From: a virus
IMG/VR virus record: IMGVR_UViG_3300025428_000005
Coordinates: 1 to 60,468 of that record
Reading direction: 5' to 3' (one strand)
DNA: 60,468 nucleotides
Numbering within the stretch: position 1 is the first letter of the stretch; each line of letters begins with the position of its first letter. Below, one piece after another: positions 36,385-45,162 of this stretch. The translations under genes were made by a program, and so were the position numbers. The notes beneath the pieces were generated by a model. The model saw nothing but the letters and a program-made list of their open reading frames with translations. It ran no database searches and was not told where the DNA came from.

Positions 36385-38894
36385 TACTTACCTTTAGGTT
36401 TAGATTTTGCTATAGATTTCTTAGCTGCTATCTCTTTTTCTTTAAGCTTAGCTTCTCTAATAGAATTCTCTTTCTCTTGCTTAGTACGTAAGTTCTCAGC
36501 TTCTGTCTTCATTTGTTCCATTCTTTCTTGAGACTCTAACTTCATATGTTCTAATTCCAACTTCTCTTTATGCATTCTAAGTTTGTTCTCTTCTACTAAG
36601 TGTTTAGTCTCTGCCTCAGATAAATGTTTCTTCTCTTCTAAAGATAACTTAGATTGTGCTAAGATATCATCTGTATCTTTACTAAACCCTAATGCAGTTA
36701 TAGTAGCTACTTGAATCTTAGTTTGTGCTTCAGTATCTATTTGATATTGTTTAAGCTGCCTATCTAACTCTCTTTGTTGTAACTCTTCCTGGTGCATTCT
36801 TTCAGCTAAATCTTGTTGCTGTTTCTGAATCTCCTGCTCATGCTGTACTTGTTGTTGTTGAGCTTGTTGCTTAGCTTCTTCTGCTTCTTCTAGCTTAGCT
36901 TTGATAGAAGACATAGAACTATTAGCATATATATTTATCATTTGAACAAAGTCTACTGCACCACTTTGTACCGCAGCTTGAACACCTTGTTGCAATGCTT
37001 GTAAAGTTCTTTGATCTTGTGAAGCGTCAGATACTAGTATACCATACTCTGCTTCATTAACTACATTACCATCTATTGTGTAAATAGCTGTAGTCATACT
37101 GTCTATTACATTCTGAATCTTCTTATTACCATTACGTACTGAATACTTAGCTACTTCTAGTAAGTGTTTTAGTACTCTAACCTTAGTAGAATCATGTAAT
37201 TTAAAATACCATTCAGTTATTGTAGCACTAGCTTCTTTAGCTTCTTGTGTAATACCTAATCCTGCTTCAGATGATATCTGGCCTTGTCTCTGCCTATTAA
37301 TACCTGTAATAGAAGCTAATTGCTGATCAATATATTGCAACATCTTTAGACCTTGGTCTATCATAGCACGTTGCTCCATATCCATTACTCCACTGCTAGG
37401 ACTAGATACTGTGCCTACAAGTTTACCTGTAGCAGCACCTTTCTTAGACTCTTTAAAAGAATCTTTAATCCTAAATCCTACCATAGTAGCGTAGTATAGA
37501 TACATGTCTTCAGACCATCCGTCAGGAATCTCTGCAAGATCTAATTCACCTATTCTACCGTATGATTTGATGTTAGCTAATTCTAACCTATATGCGTATG
37601 CATTATAGCTGTACTGGTAAGGCTTACATATATCGTAAAAAGATAATACTCTATTAGAATTTGTATTACATAAGGTACCTACATAACCTAAACTACATTT
37701 AGAGTAGTTATCTAACTCTCTAAACTGCACTTTACGTGGCTCCATCTTTACATAGATGTGCCCTGCAATCTTAGTACCTTCCCAAGCTTCATTAATCCAA
37801 ATCCACTTGATTGTGTATCCCATTGCTTTAAACTCAGGTGATATAACAAACTCTTCAGATACTATGTCTTTATCTCCATTAGGATCTGTTAGAATACCTA
37901 CCTTACGCATTGATCTCCAACATACACGTACTACACGTACATTACCTTGGTTATCATAAGCTCCACCTATTGTAGCGAAGTTTACGTTATCTGTATCTAT
38001 ATAGTTATTAGCACCTACTTCAGTATCTAAGAACGTCATAGGCTTATTAGAATAGCCTAGTACAGAATCATTTGTTGCAGTAGGACCCTGCTTCCTAGAG
38101 ATCATCTCTATCTCATCTGCACTAAGATACTCGTAGAATGCATCAATTACTTTACCTAGTGGCTCGTAATTCTCTTCTACAACTATGTCTGAATCTTCTA
38201 CCTTATTTGTATTAGGAGCTGTTAGGAAGTAAGTATTCAATGGATTACATCTTCTTACGTCTGGTTCTCCATTAACTTCATCTACAGCATATATCTCTTC
38301 ACCTACTAACAAGAAGTCTTCCCAACCTCTAGTATATAGTTCTTTGATATTTAAATGTCTTGTATAGTACTCAAGTAATCTAGTAGCAGATAGCTCACGC
38401 ATATCTCTATAGTTATACTTCAAGTACTTAATCTTTTTATCTATCTCTTCGTCAGGAACTTTCTGACCATTTAGTTCTTTCTCTACAACACTCTTCAGAT
38501 AAGCTATAATTTGCCCTCTAACCTCTTCTTCTTTATCTGAAATAGCATCACTGTTTATTGTAACACAATCCCAATCAAAACGCCTCTTAATTTCTTCACC
38601 TAGTAAAGTCTTAACATACGGATTGATTATATTGTAGTTTCTAGGCTCTGTAGGAAACTCATCTATCTTAATCCCAAAAGGATTAACTATACGCTCCATA
38701 TCTGCCTTATTAACTATATCATTATACAGATCGTAGTTAACTTTCTTTTGAAGCCTTCTTTGTCTTATACCAGAGTTCTGGAAAAAGATTAAAGATTCAG
38801 CAGCATCTACACACTCTTTTCTCCAAGCTATATCTTTCTCTTTAAGAGTTTTCTTCTGTGAAGGGAATTCTTTTATCTGCGCTCCAAATAGCAT
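36384..38894 (-). CDS. Portal protein (crAss-like)
   Basis: An 836-residue protein forming the dodecameric DNA gate. Size, order after TerL, a central alpha/beta region, and a long Gln- and Lys/Glu-rich coiled C-terminus (about 660-830) fit crAss-like portals. A Bacteroidota-type promoter sits 18 nt upstream, giving separate transcription from TerL. Confidence 0.85.
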   Translation of the reverse strand: MLFGAQIKEFPSQKKTLKEKDIAWRKECVDAAESLIFFQNSGIRQRRLQKKVNYDLYNDIVNKADMERIVNPFGIKIDEFPTEPRNYNIINPYVKTLLGEEIKRRFDWDCVTINSDAISDKEEEVRGQIIAYLKSVVEKELNGQKVPDEEIDKKIKYLKYNYRDMRELSATRLLEYYTRHLNIKELYTRGWEDFLLVGEEIYAVDEVNGEPDVRRCNPLNTYFLTAPNTNKVEDSDIVVEENYEPLGKVIDAFYEYLSADEIEMISRKQGPTATNDSVLGYSNKPMTFLDTEVGANNYIDTDNVNFATIGGAYDNQGNVRVVRVCWRSMRKVGILTDPNGDKDIVSEEFVISPEFKAMGYTIKWIWINEAWEGTKIAGHIYVKMEPRKVQFRELDNYSKCSLGYVGTLCNTNSNRVLSFYDICKPYQYSYNAYAYRLELANIKSYGRIGELDLAEIPDGWSEDMYLYYATMVGFRIKDSFKESKKGAATGKLVGTVSSPSSGVMDMEQRAMIDQGLKMLQYIDQQLASITGINRQRQGQISSEAGLGITQEAKEASATITEWYFKLHDSTKVRVLKHLLEVAKYSVRNGNKKIQNVIDSMTTAIYTIDGNVVNEAEYGILVSDASQDQRTLQALQQGVQAAVQSGAVDFVQMINIYANSSMSSIKAKLEEAEEAKQQAQQQQVQHEQEIQKQQQDLAERMHQEELQQRELDRQLKQYQIDTEAQTKIQVATITALGFSKDTDDILAQSKLSLEEKKHLSEAETKHLVEENKLRMHKEKLELEHMKLESQERMEQMKTEAENLRTKQEKENSIREAKLKEKEIAAKKSIAKSKPKGK

Positions 38895-38911
38895 TTGAAT
38901 AGTTTAATGTA

Positions 38912-38943
38912 CAAAGATAGCTAATAAGTAGTTTAAAGTCAAG
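38912..38943 (-). promoter_or_regulatory. Bacteroidota-type promoter before the portal gene
   Basis: On the minus strand CTTG (38943-38940, in CTTGACTTT) is followed after 20 nt by TATCTTTG (38919-38912). It matches the TTTG / TAnnTTTG pattern with one change at the distal box, and shares CTTGACTTT with the promoter at 45.1 kb. Confidence 0.6.
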
Positions 38944-38974
38944 TATTTATTTTAATAAAAGATAATTTAAATTA

Positions 38975-40978
38975 TTATCTAAACTTAAGATACTGGTCCG
39001 GTAAGGTTAAAGCTTTCCTGAACTTTCTAGTAAAGAAGTTATCAGGTACTACTACTTTCTTAGTAGATTCTAATTCTACCTGTATCTTCTCTCTATCTTT
39101 CTTAAGTATAAACAACATACCTAGTGCAGATACTCTATCAAAGTTACCATCTATATTCCAGTAGATCAATTCCTTAAGCAATGTATTACTTCTAATCTTA
39201 TGTAGGTTAAGTAATTGTCCGTCATCATCTTGACCACTAGCGCGTTCTGTTAACCATTCAGCAATCAAAGTTCTACCAAATTGGTTAATCTCTTTACTAG
39301 GTGCTGTACCTTTCTTACGATTAGTCTTTGTAGTTTGATAGATGTCATTAACTATCTTAGGAGGATCGCAGAATAAATACATAGAATTCTTACGTTCAAA
39401 GTAATCTAATATACCCTTATTATGATTCTCCGGGTTACCTACTGCATTGTAATACAATAATATACGCCTACAAGTCTCGTAGAAGTCTTCTGATCTAGGT
39501 CTACCTGTATATTCGCACACTAGCCTATCTGTAATAGTGTTTAATACCCAGATACTTCCTAATGAAGTAGTTTGTGACTCATCATGGTCATAGCTATCTA
39601 ATCCAGCTATGTACATTCCATAAGGTGTTCTATCTTCATTATTCTTATAAGGATGTTCCCATATAATAATACCTCCAGGCATATTACGGTTATCTTTATG
39701 TGGGAACTGATAGATAGGTTCTATATCATGATCTAAAGCCCATACAACTTCACCTTCTCTGTTTATCTCTAGTTTACCTACATGGTCTGCTTGCTTATAT
39801 CTATGCGGGTTACCTTCTACTTCTGCTAAATGCGTAGTTAAATCTCCTACTGGAAACTTACTACTTGTAATACGCATCATAGCTTCTTTAGGTGTAATAG
39901 GTATTTCCGCTTTACGTCTTGTTAGAGCGTGTGGATCATTACCTTGTGCTACAACCTTTCTATCTTCTTCTATTAGCCTAATAGCTTTCTCTTTATCTGT
40001 AACACCAGTCTTTAAGTCATAGGCACCATCGTAGTTTTTCCATGCCGGAAAAAAGAATGCACACTCTGTATTCTGCATACCATCATCCCACTGATTAGGT
40101 ATTGGATATACATTATAGGCTCTAGGCTTATAGAATATTTCTTCCATAGCCTCAAATGCTGTGCCTACCGTGCCACCAGTTCCCAAAGCTAGTATTAAAC
40201 CAAATGTATTCTTACCTTGCTCCATACTAGGACGTAAGATATTCCATCCAGTCATACCTCTAGGGAAGTTACCAAACTCTTCTAATATAATAAGCTTACC
40301 ACGCTTACCACGAAGTTTATCTATATTATCTCCTACTGTTACACCAATTATCTCTGACTTATAACCTACCTCAGACTCAATACCTTGAGCATTTGTTTCT
40401 TTAACCGAAGCTCTCCTATGCAGTTTAGAGTTCTCATACTGCCTTCTTTTACCCCAAGGTGTATTGATATCTATAAAGTCCATAGTGGACCAAGCCTTAG
40501 TTATTATACCGTCATTGGTTAAGTACTCTTCTGAAGCTGCAAAACAATAACTACTAGACCCCTTTAAATGGTGGTAGTTTCTCACGCACATACTACCAGC
40601 TATTAGTGACTTACCCTTACCGCGGCTACCTAACTGTAAGGCATGCTTACCATCTTTCTCTGCTTCATCTATGTATTTGAATAAATCAAAGTGACCATCC
40701 CAAGGGTTTGGAAATCCTAATACACGCTCTGCCTGGTTCTGCCCTTCAGCATTCTCTTTAACTACCTCTGTCTTTAAGATAGGTGTATAGTTTAAGAAGT
40801 GATAGTTATAACCTGTAATATAATCACTACCTATATGTACACCATTTATACACCTTTCTTTCTCTTGTTTCCAAAAGTTAAACCAGGCTTTAGACCCAGT
40901 AGGTTCTTTAGTGTATACCTTATAATCGTTAAAGTGTTGTGCTGTAGCAGTAAGCTCTTGTATCTCTCTATAGTTCAT
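38975..40978 (-). CDS. terL: Terminase large subunit
   Basis: A 667-residue motor that packages DNA. Walker A is GSRGKGKS (117-124), Walker B is LIILEE (229-234) ending in the catalytic Glu, and the nuclease domain begins near GLDSYD (459-464) with Asp461. It overlaps the upstream gene by 1 nt and is followed by the portal gene, as expected. No intron or intein is seen in it. Confidence 0.95.
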   Translation of the reverse strand: MNYREIQELTATAQHFNDYKVYTKEPTGSKAWFNFWKQEKERCINGVHIGSDYITGYNYHFLNYTPILKTEVVKENAEGQNQAERVLGFPNPWDGHFDLFKYIDEAEKDGKHALQLGSRGKGKSLIAGSMCVRNYHHLKGSSSYCFAASEEYLTNDGIITKAWSTMDFIDINTPWGKRRQYENSKLHRRASVKETNAQGIESEVGYKSEIIGVTVGDNIDKLRGKRGKLIILEEFGNFPRGMTGWNILRPSMEQGKNTFGLILALGTGGTVGTAFEAMEEIFYKPRAYNVYPIPNQWDDGMQNTECAFFFPAWKNYDGAYDLKTGVTDKEKAIRLIEEDRKVVAQGNDPHALTRRKAEIPITPKEAMMRITSSKFPVGDLTTHLAEVEGNPHRYKQADHVGKLEINREGEVVWALDHDIEPIYQFPHKDNRNMPGGIIIWEHPYKNNEDRTPYGMYIAGLDSYDHDESQTTSLGSIWVLNTITDRLVCEYTGRPRSEDFYETCRRILLYYNAVGNPENHNKGILDYFERKNSMYLFCDPPKIVNDIYQTTKTNRKKGTAPSKEINQFGRTLIAEWLTERASGQDDDGQLLNLHKIRSNTLLKELIYWNIDGNFDRVSALGMLFILKKDREKIQVELESTKKVVVPDNFFTRKFRKALTLPDQYLKFR

Positions 40979-41520
40979 TAGTCATTCTCTAGTAATCCAC
41001 CTGTAGTACCACCTCTTGCTTTACTACCTATAGTTTGTTCTTTCTGTACTTTCTCTTTTAACTTCTCTATATTATCTATAATACCTCCTGCTTGTTTAAC
41101 AGCATTAGATACTTTAGTTATATCATACTTAGGTTTACCATTCATATCTTCTTGATCCCAATCTATATCTCTAAAGTATTTACCCATAGATTCCATAGCT
41201 GATATATTATCTTGTAGGAATCTCATAGTAGGAGTATTCTGTAACTCTCTATACTTTCTAATCCCATCTGCAACATCTTTTGTAGGTTTGTACTTATCTA
41301 GATTAAGATAATCTTTAGCCACCATATCTGAACGCAGTTCTTCTGGGTAGGCTAAGTATAATGATTTGTAGTCAGCTATAAAGTAGATATAACAAAGTTT
41401 ACCAAATGCTTCTTTCTTATCTTTAGACTTATCAGCTTTCCAGATAGCATTAAACTCTGGTATAAGCAAACCCTCAGTAGTTACCGAGGGCTGATTATTA
41501 ATTATTTCAAATATCTTCAT
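40978..41520 (-). CDS. Conserved protein upstream of TerL
   Basis: A 180-residue, mostly helical, charged protein. It overlaps TerL by 1 nt and the preceding gene by 4 nt, so it is translated with them. In many tailed phages this slot encodes the small terminase subunit; helical content agrees, but there is no recognisable HTH, so this is a guess. Confidence 0.6.
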   Translation of the reverse strand: MKIFEIINNQPSVTTEGLLIPEFNAIWKADKSKDKKEAFGKLCYIYFIADYKSLYLAYPEELRSDMVAKDYLNLDKYKPTKDVADGIRKYRELQNTPTMRFLQDNISAMESMGKYFRDIDWDQEDMNGKPKYDITKVSNAVKQAGGIIDNIEKLKEKVQKEQTIGSKARGGTTGGLLEND

Positions 41521-41912
41521 ACTACTTCAATAACTTCATTACGTAGCTTATTATTAGATGCTACTATATTCTTTTCAAACTGCGTAGGTTTAAATCCATA
41601 CCCTTCAGGCTCTAACTTCTCAACTATCAAGGCATCAGTTACAGCCTTCATAAACTTTGCAGCTTCTGAGTCTGGCACTTGAGCAATTTCAAAACTCAGT
41701 CTATAAGATTTAATCATTAACTTAGTTAATTTCAAATCTAAAGACTTATTACAACGAACCTCTAGTAATCCATGCTTATACCTAAAAGATGAACTATCTT
41801 TACCCTTTCTCACTATAGCTTTGTATAAGCTTAAAAGAATGTACACTAACATCTTTGTTGTGTAATATATTAGAAGTAATCTCCTACCACTTCTCTTGAG
41901 GGCATTTACCAT
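41517..41912 (-). CDS. Membrane-anchored hypothetical protein
   Basis: Up to 131 residues with one hydrophobic segment (about 12-35) and a charged soluble part. A start at residue 21 (ATG 41852) would remove the overlap with the upstream gene and keep most of the hydrophobic segment. Family unknown. Confidence 0.5.
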   Translation of the reverse strand: MVNALKRSGRRLLLIYYTTKMLVYILLSLYKAIVRKGKDSSSFRYKHGLLEVRCNKSLDLKLTKLMIKSYRLSFEIAQVPDSEAAKFMKAVTDALIVEKLEPEGYGFKPTQFEKNIVASNNKLRNEVIEVV

Positions 41913-42102
41913 TGCTTCTTATTTTATACTTTAAAACACAACCACAGATTCCACAAGTACTATTATTATCTTTAATGTTTGGGCATTCTAGGCAGATGGT
42001 GTATCGTCTTACGGCTGTGCTCTCTATTACACTATTAGATATTCCTAAATCATTCTTAGTAGAATTGTAGAATCCTATGGCTATGTTTTTAAAGTCTAGC
42101 AT
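41884..42102 (-). CDS. Zinc-ribbon protein
   Basis: A 72-residue protein whose second half has CLEC, a TCGICGC segment and a later Cys (KCPQEKW at the end), forming a four-Cys zinc knuckle. Common in Bacteroidota phages. It starts 4 nt after the GroES-like gene. Role unknown. Confidence 0.65.
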   Translation of the reverse strand: MLDFKNIAIGFYNSTKNDLGISNSVIESTAVRRYTICLECPNIKDNNSTCGICGCVLKYKIRSNGKCPQEKW

Positions 42103-42106
42103 TTAT

Positions 42107-42427
42107 TTACTGAATAATTGTTGTTTTATTTTTAGGCTTTGGTGAGTAATTAACTACTTTACCTAGTACACGGTAGTCTGGTATGAGCATATATCTTTGG
42201 TCTTCAAATAGAAATCCTGTAATAGCATGCGCTTCTAATAGTACATAATCACCTTCTTTGTATAAGCAGTCTTCTGCTGAATGAATAACTAATTGCGGTT
42301 CACTTAGATTAGCCAACAAGTTATCTTGGGCTGTTTCAGATAATAGAATACCACCTTCTGTCTTCTCAGGTACTGCTACTATAAAGTTCTTAGCACGTGG
42401 TGTAAAATTCTTAATTGTTTTGTTCAT
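42107..42427 (-). CDS. GroES-like co-chaperonin-type protein
   Basis: A 106-residue protein with the layout of chaperonin-10: PRAKNFIVAVPEKTEGGILL (11-30, first strand plus the start of the mobile loop), a YKEGDYVLL strand and a final DYRVLGKV strand. Phage co-chaperonins such as T4 gp31 help the host GroEL fold the capsid protein. Location among late genes before the head genes fits. Sequence similarity is modest, so a GroES-fold protein with another job remains possible. Confidence 0.55.
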   Translation of the reverse strand: MNKTIKNFTPRAKNFIVAVPEKTEGGILLSETAQDNLLANLSEPQLVIHSAEDCLYKEGDYVLLEAHAITGFLFEDQRYMLIPDYRVLGKVVNYSPKPKNKTTIIQ

Positions 42428-42430
42428 ATA

Positions 42431-42838
42431 TTAATTGTTTATTAACCAGTTATATAATTGTTTGTAAATACCATCAACTTCTTCTCTACGTAATTCAAAT
42501 GCTAATGGTGTAGCAGATGATTGTAGTTCTATTGATGGGTAAGTATCCTCATCTTCAGGATCTACTGTATTCTCTTCGTACTTAACTATAGCCTGTATAT
42601 TCTTCTTCCACATTAAACCTTCTTCAAGATGTTTAAACCTTTTAGGAGTCTTAGTACCTAACTCTTCATTAACTAAGTTAACATCGTAGGTATAATTAAT
42701 GTAGTACTCTATTCTATCAGGATATAGTAGTACCTTTGTCTTCTTCCCCCGAACATTCTCTTTCCCTAGGTTGGATGGAGTTATCTCCAGTTTCAAAGGT
42801 AGGTTTAACTCTTGTGGGTAATCGCTGTTCTCTTGCAT
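42431..42838 (-). CDS. Hypothetical late protein
   Basis: A 135-residue protein, acidic in its middle, with no motif I know. Its ATG lies inside the upstream HU-like gene, giving a 122-nt out-of-frame overlap. The first 40 residues are read from the overlap, and no later Met would avoid it (next is near residue 76). Confidence 0.55.
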   Translation of the reverse strand: MQENSDYPQELNLPLKLEITPSNLGKENVRGKKTKVLLYPDRIEYYINYTYDVNLVNEELGTKTPKRFKHLEEGLMWKKNIQAIVKYEENTVDPEDEDTYPSIELQSSATPLAFELRREEVDGIYKQLYNWLINN

Positions 42839-43052
42839 GATATTTTGTTAAGTCTATTGTAGGATCTAAATATATTTTCTTCTTAGGTATAAACTTGCCT
42901 ATAGCAAATACTTTAACACCTTCTAAGTAACCATCTCTAATTGTATCAGCTACTAAATGGAATTGCTCCATGTATATCTTCTCTACAATAGCCGGCTTTA
43001 GATTAAACTCCTTAGCTATATTATTGATTAATGTCTGGACTCTCTTCTGCAT
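42717..43052 (-). CDS. HU/IHF-like DNA-binding protein
   Basis: A 111-residue protein with two N-terminal helices and the segment LEGVKVFAIGKFIPKKK (43-59), which corresponds to the beta-turn (VQLxGFGxFxxxx) of HU/IHF proteins. IHF-type proteins are part of the crAss-like conserved late set. DNA bending in packaging or transcription is likely. The C-terminal 40 residues, overlapping the next gene, are low-complexity and polar. Confidence 0.55.
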   Translation of the reverse strand: MQKRVQTLINNIAKEFNLKPAIVEKIYMEQFHLVADTIRDGYLEGVKVFAIGKFIPKKKIYLDPTIDLTKYHAREQRLPTRVKPTFETGDNSIQPRERECSGEEDKGTTIS

Positions 43053-43230
43053 CTTGATCTTTAAATACGCTAAAGTGTACCACAGTTTCTAACCCAGGAA
43101 TAAAATCTATTTCACAATAGTAGTTGTTATGCTTCTTAATAAAGTAACCAAACTCTTTCTTCCACTGTCTAGACTTTTCAACACACTTATCAAACGTTCC
43201 TTTATATCTTATTTCCGCTACTTTGATCAT
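43021..43230 (-). CDS. Small hypothetical protein
   Basis: A 69-residue protein of mixed charge with aromatic residues spaced like a small beta-sheet. It overlaps both neighbours by about 30 nt. No known family. Confidence 0.55.
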   Translation of the reverse strand: MIKVAEIRYKGTFDKCVEKSRQWKKEFGYFIKKHNNYYCEIDFIPGLETVVHFSVFKDQDAEESPDINQ

Positions 43231-43585
43231 TAGTTACTTTTAAATTGTAATGTATTTGTAATCCTCCATCAACTAAATCTATATCCATATTTAAAGACTT
43301 ATTACTTATCATACCTTTCTTACGTAGGGAAGTCATGATATTATTGTACGAATACTTGTCTTTATTATCTAAAGATATTCTAATACGTTCTTTAGTATCT
43401 CTGTGGAATAGTATTTTATCTCTATCCTCTTTTAGGTAAGTGCTATACTTAGAGTTTAAATACAATAGCTTAGCAAGTACCTTAATCTCCATAGAAGTTA
43501 ACTTCCTGGTACCTAGTAGAGGGTTTAATATCTCTAAGTACTTTTCAAAGATCTTATCTTGTGTAGTATTGATATTTATTACCAT
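43202..43585 (-). CDS. Winged-helix-like late protein
   Basis: A 127-residue basic protein whose middle (LTSMEIKVLAKLLYLNSKY, 29-47, and YSYNNIMTSLRKKGMISNK, 78-96) looks like a winged helix: a helix, then a recognition helix followed by a beta hairpin. It could regulate late genes or bind DNA for packaging. Motif is weak. Confidence 0.55.
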   Translation of the reverse strand: MVININTTQDKIFEKYLEILNPLLGTRKLTSMEIKVLAKLLYLNSKYSTYLKEDRDKILFHRDTKERIRISLDNKDKYSYNNIMTSLRKKGMISNKSLNMDIDLVDGGLQIHYNLKVTNDQSSGNKI

Positions 43586-43593
43586 AGTATATG

Positions 43594-43842
43594 TTAAATA
43601 AATTCTTCCTCACTTATAGAGAAGTCTTCATCTTCATCTATTACTATTACATCTGTAGTAAGAAGCCAAGCCCCTCTACGTCCAGCTGTCTCATCGTATT
43701 TAAACTCTAGCTCGATACCCCCTGCCCATATAAAGCAAGGAGTATCTTTAGGGTGCCCTTCTTTTGCAAGATTATGAACACTATCATAAGCTGAGTTTAA
43801 AACACTACAAGATATCTCTTTATGTGTCTTACGTTTAGTCAT
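43594..43842 (-). CDS. Small hypothetical protein
   Basis: An 82-residue protein with a helical first third, a beta-rich middle and a very acidic end. It overlaps the upstream stop by 1 nt. Family unknown. Confidence 0.55.
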   Translation of the reverse strand: MTKRKTHKEISCSVLNSAYDSVHNLAKEGHPKDTPCFIWAGGIELEFKYDETAGRRGAWLLTTDVIVIDEDEDFSISEEEFI

Positions 43843-44072
43843 TACAATTCAATTGGATGTGCTGCTACTTCAATAGTGTGTTCTACTCGTCCGGCCACTA
43901 CTTTATATACCGGAATTAAGTTACAGTTAAACTTAGCAGTAGCTTCACGAATAGCTGTCAAACAAGCATCAGCTCTTTCTTGAATCTCTAACTCTGTTTC
44001 TTCTTTAAACTTCTTTTCTTGTTTAGGCTTATCCATAGATAGTACCTTTGTTTCTTCTTTCTTCTTAGCCAT
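43842..44072 (-). CDS. Small Lys/Glu-rich protein
   Basis: A 76-residue protein with a strongly charged N-terminal 30 residues and a short alpha/beta C-terminal part. It overlaps neighbours by 1 nt on each side. Family unknown. Confidence 0.55.
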   Translation of the reverse strand: MAKKKEETKVLSMDKPKQEKKFKEETELEIQERADACLTAIREATAKFNCNLIPVYKVVAGRVEHTIEVAAHPIEL

Positions 44073-44311
44073 TATTTTACTTCTATAATTAAATTCTTTT
44101 TAAGTAAGATCTCTACTTCTTTTAACTCTTCTGGATTAGCATGGTCAAACCTAGAGATAATTCCCATAGATTTAAGTAGGTTAACCAGGTCTAGTACAGT
44201 TATGATATTATCCCAATTAGGTACATAAGTCCTAATATCTTGTGGGAACACCGTAGAGTGGTGTGCTAATTGGGTATTACCCTCTTCTGAATGTAAATGT
44301 TTATCTGACAT
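44072..44311 (-). CDS. Small hypothetical protein, first gene after a promoter
   Basis: A 79-residue protein with a polar N-terminus and two helices. It is the first gene after the promoter at 44330-44361 and begins the tightly packed run to TerL. Family unknown. Confidence 0.55.
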   Translation of the reverse strand: MSDKHLHSEEGNTQLAHHSTVFPQDIRTYVPNWDNIITVLDLVNLLKSMGIISRFDHANPEELKEVEILLKKNLIIEVK

Positions 44312-44329
44312 ATTATATATTTAGTTATA

Positions 44330-44361
44330 CAAAGATAGTATATTGCTCCCATAAATGCAAA
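44330..44361 (-). promoter_or_regulatory. Bacteroidota-type promoter for the late head operon
   Basis: On the minus strand TTTG (44361-44358) is followed after 20 nt by TATCTTTG (44337-44330), a full match to TTTG / TAnnTTTG. It drives the gene run from 44311 towards TerL and is the only element in the 86-nt gap before that run. Confidence 0.7.
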
Positions 44362-44397
44362 CTATTTATACTATTTTTGAATAATAAATATCAGATA

Positions 44398-44790
44398 TTA
44401 CTTGTTTTCTTTAAATTTATTTAATGCTCTATTAAGAACTTGCTGTAGTGTATGGTAGTGTGTCCAGTTAAGTCTCCACATAGTAAACCCTTTCTCCTTA
44501 CAATAATCATTCTTTATCTTATCTCTCCTCTGTTGCTCTAACACTAACTCCCTACCTCTAATAGGGTCATCACCATGATACTTAGGTGTATACCTAAAAT
44601 GCTGCCTACCATCATACTCTATTACTATACCATAATCAGGTAAAAAGAAATCTACTCTTAAAGCTTTACCAGTAAGTGGATTAACTAAATCCTTTAACTC
44701 TGCTTCTCTCACATACCTAATACCATGCCCTTGTAAGAAACCTATTATCTTAACTTCTGCTACACTAGGTGTTATTATATTATTATTCAA
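44398..44790 (-). CDS. Vsr/DUF559-like endonuclease, probable free-standing homing endonuclease
   Basis: A 130-residue nuclease of the Vsr-like group: RVDFFLPDYG with Asp47, IEYDGRQH with Glu58, Asp60 and His64, a RRDK helix and a WRLNW strand. Relatives in phages are homing endonucleases, including the EDxHD type. The frame has no ATG at its start: the first possible start is TTG at 44790, and the next Met is near residue 104. A strong inverted repeat lies just upstream and may hide the start. The gene stands apart from the operon that follows. Confidence 0.7.
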   Translation of the reverse strand: MNNNIITPSVAEVKIIGFLQGHGIRYVREAELKDLVNPLTGKALRVDFFLPDYGIVIEYDGRQHFRYTPKYHGDDPIRGRELVLEQQRRDKIKNDYCKEKGFTMWRLNWTHYHTLQQVLNRALNKFKENK

Positions 44791-45070
44791 TATCTTATAT
44801 ATTATTTCATTCTATCTAGGATATATTTTCCCCTAGGTAGAATAACTAAGTTAACTACTTATCTCTTTAAATATCTATACTTCCTCATTGCAGTTAGTCT
44901 TTAGCCCCTGTGCCCTAGTATTAACTTTGCGTAACTTTCCGCTCTAGGTCCTGCGAGTTTTCTAGCTATTCATTTGCGCCTTATTGGAGAAAATCTCACC
45001 TCTATTTGAGGTTACCAACCCAACTTCTGAAGGTCTTGTTAAACCCTGTAACTTGTTATTACACAAGTAG
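44791..45070 (-). ncRNA. Structured 5' leader RNA of the minus-strand block
   Basis: This region has no gene. From the promoter at 45.1 kb the minus RNA would begin with a 6-bp hairpin (45051-45068), then two touching hairpins (ACCTC/GAGGT, 44998-45012; GAGA/TCTC, 44987-44997), then a mixed-composition stretch, and end with 12-bp arms (44809-44820 with 44832-44843, one mismatch in the minus RNA) 19 nt before the endonuclease start. The density of hairpins suggests a regulatory or processed RNA. Class unknown. Confidence 0.5.
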
Positions 45071-45076
45071 GCACTA

Positions 45077-45108
45077 CAAAGTTAACACATAAATGAGCAA
45101 AAGTCAAG
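45077..45108 (-). promoter_or_regulatory. Bacteroidota-type promoter at the divergent centre
   Basis: On the minus strand CTTG (45108-45105, in CTTGACTTT) is followed after 20 nt by TAACTTTG (45084-45077). Same spacing as the three other minus promoters. It would start transcription near 45070. Confidence 0.6.
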
Positions 45109-45162
45109 AGAAATCTTTAATTAGGCAGTTAACTCATTGTGTATCAGGTAGATTAATTTTAA

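Noticed and set aside
44800-45000. Group I intron core in the minus-strand leader (GCTAAAGACTAACTGC and AAGTATAGAT look similar to R and S)
   Set aside because: The P7 pairing is incomplete (TATAGAT instead of TATAGTC) and no exon pair was found.
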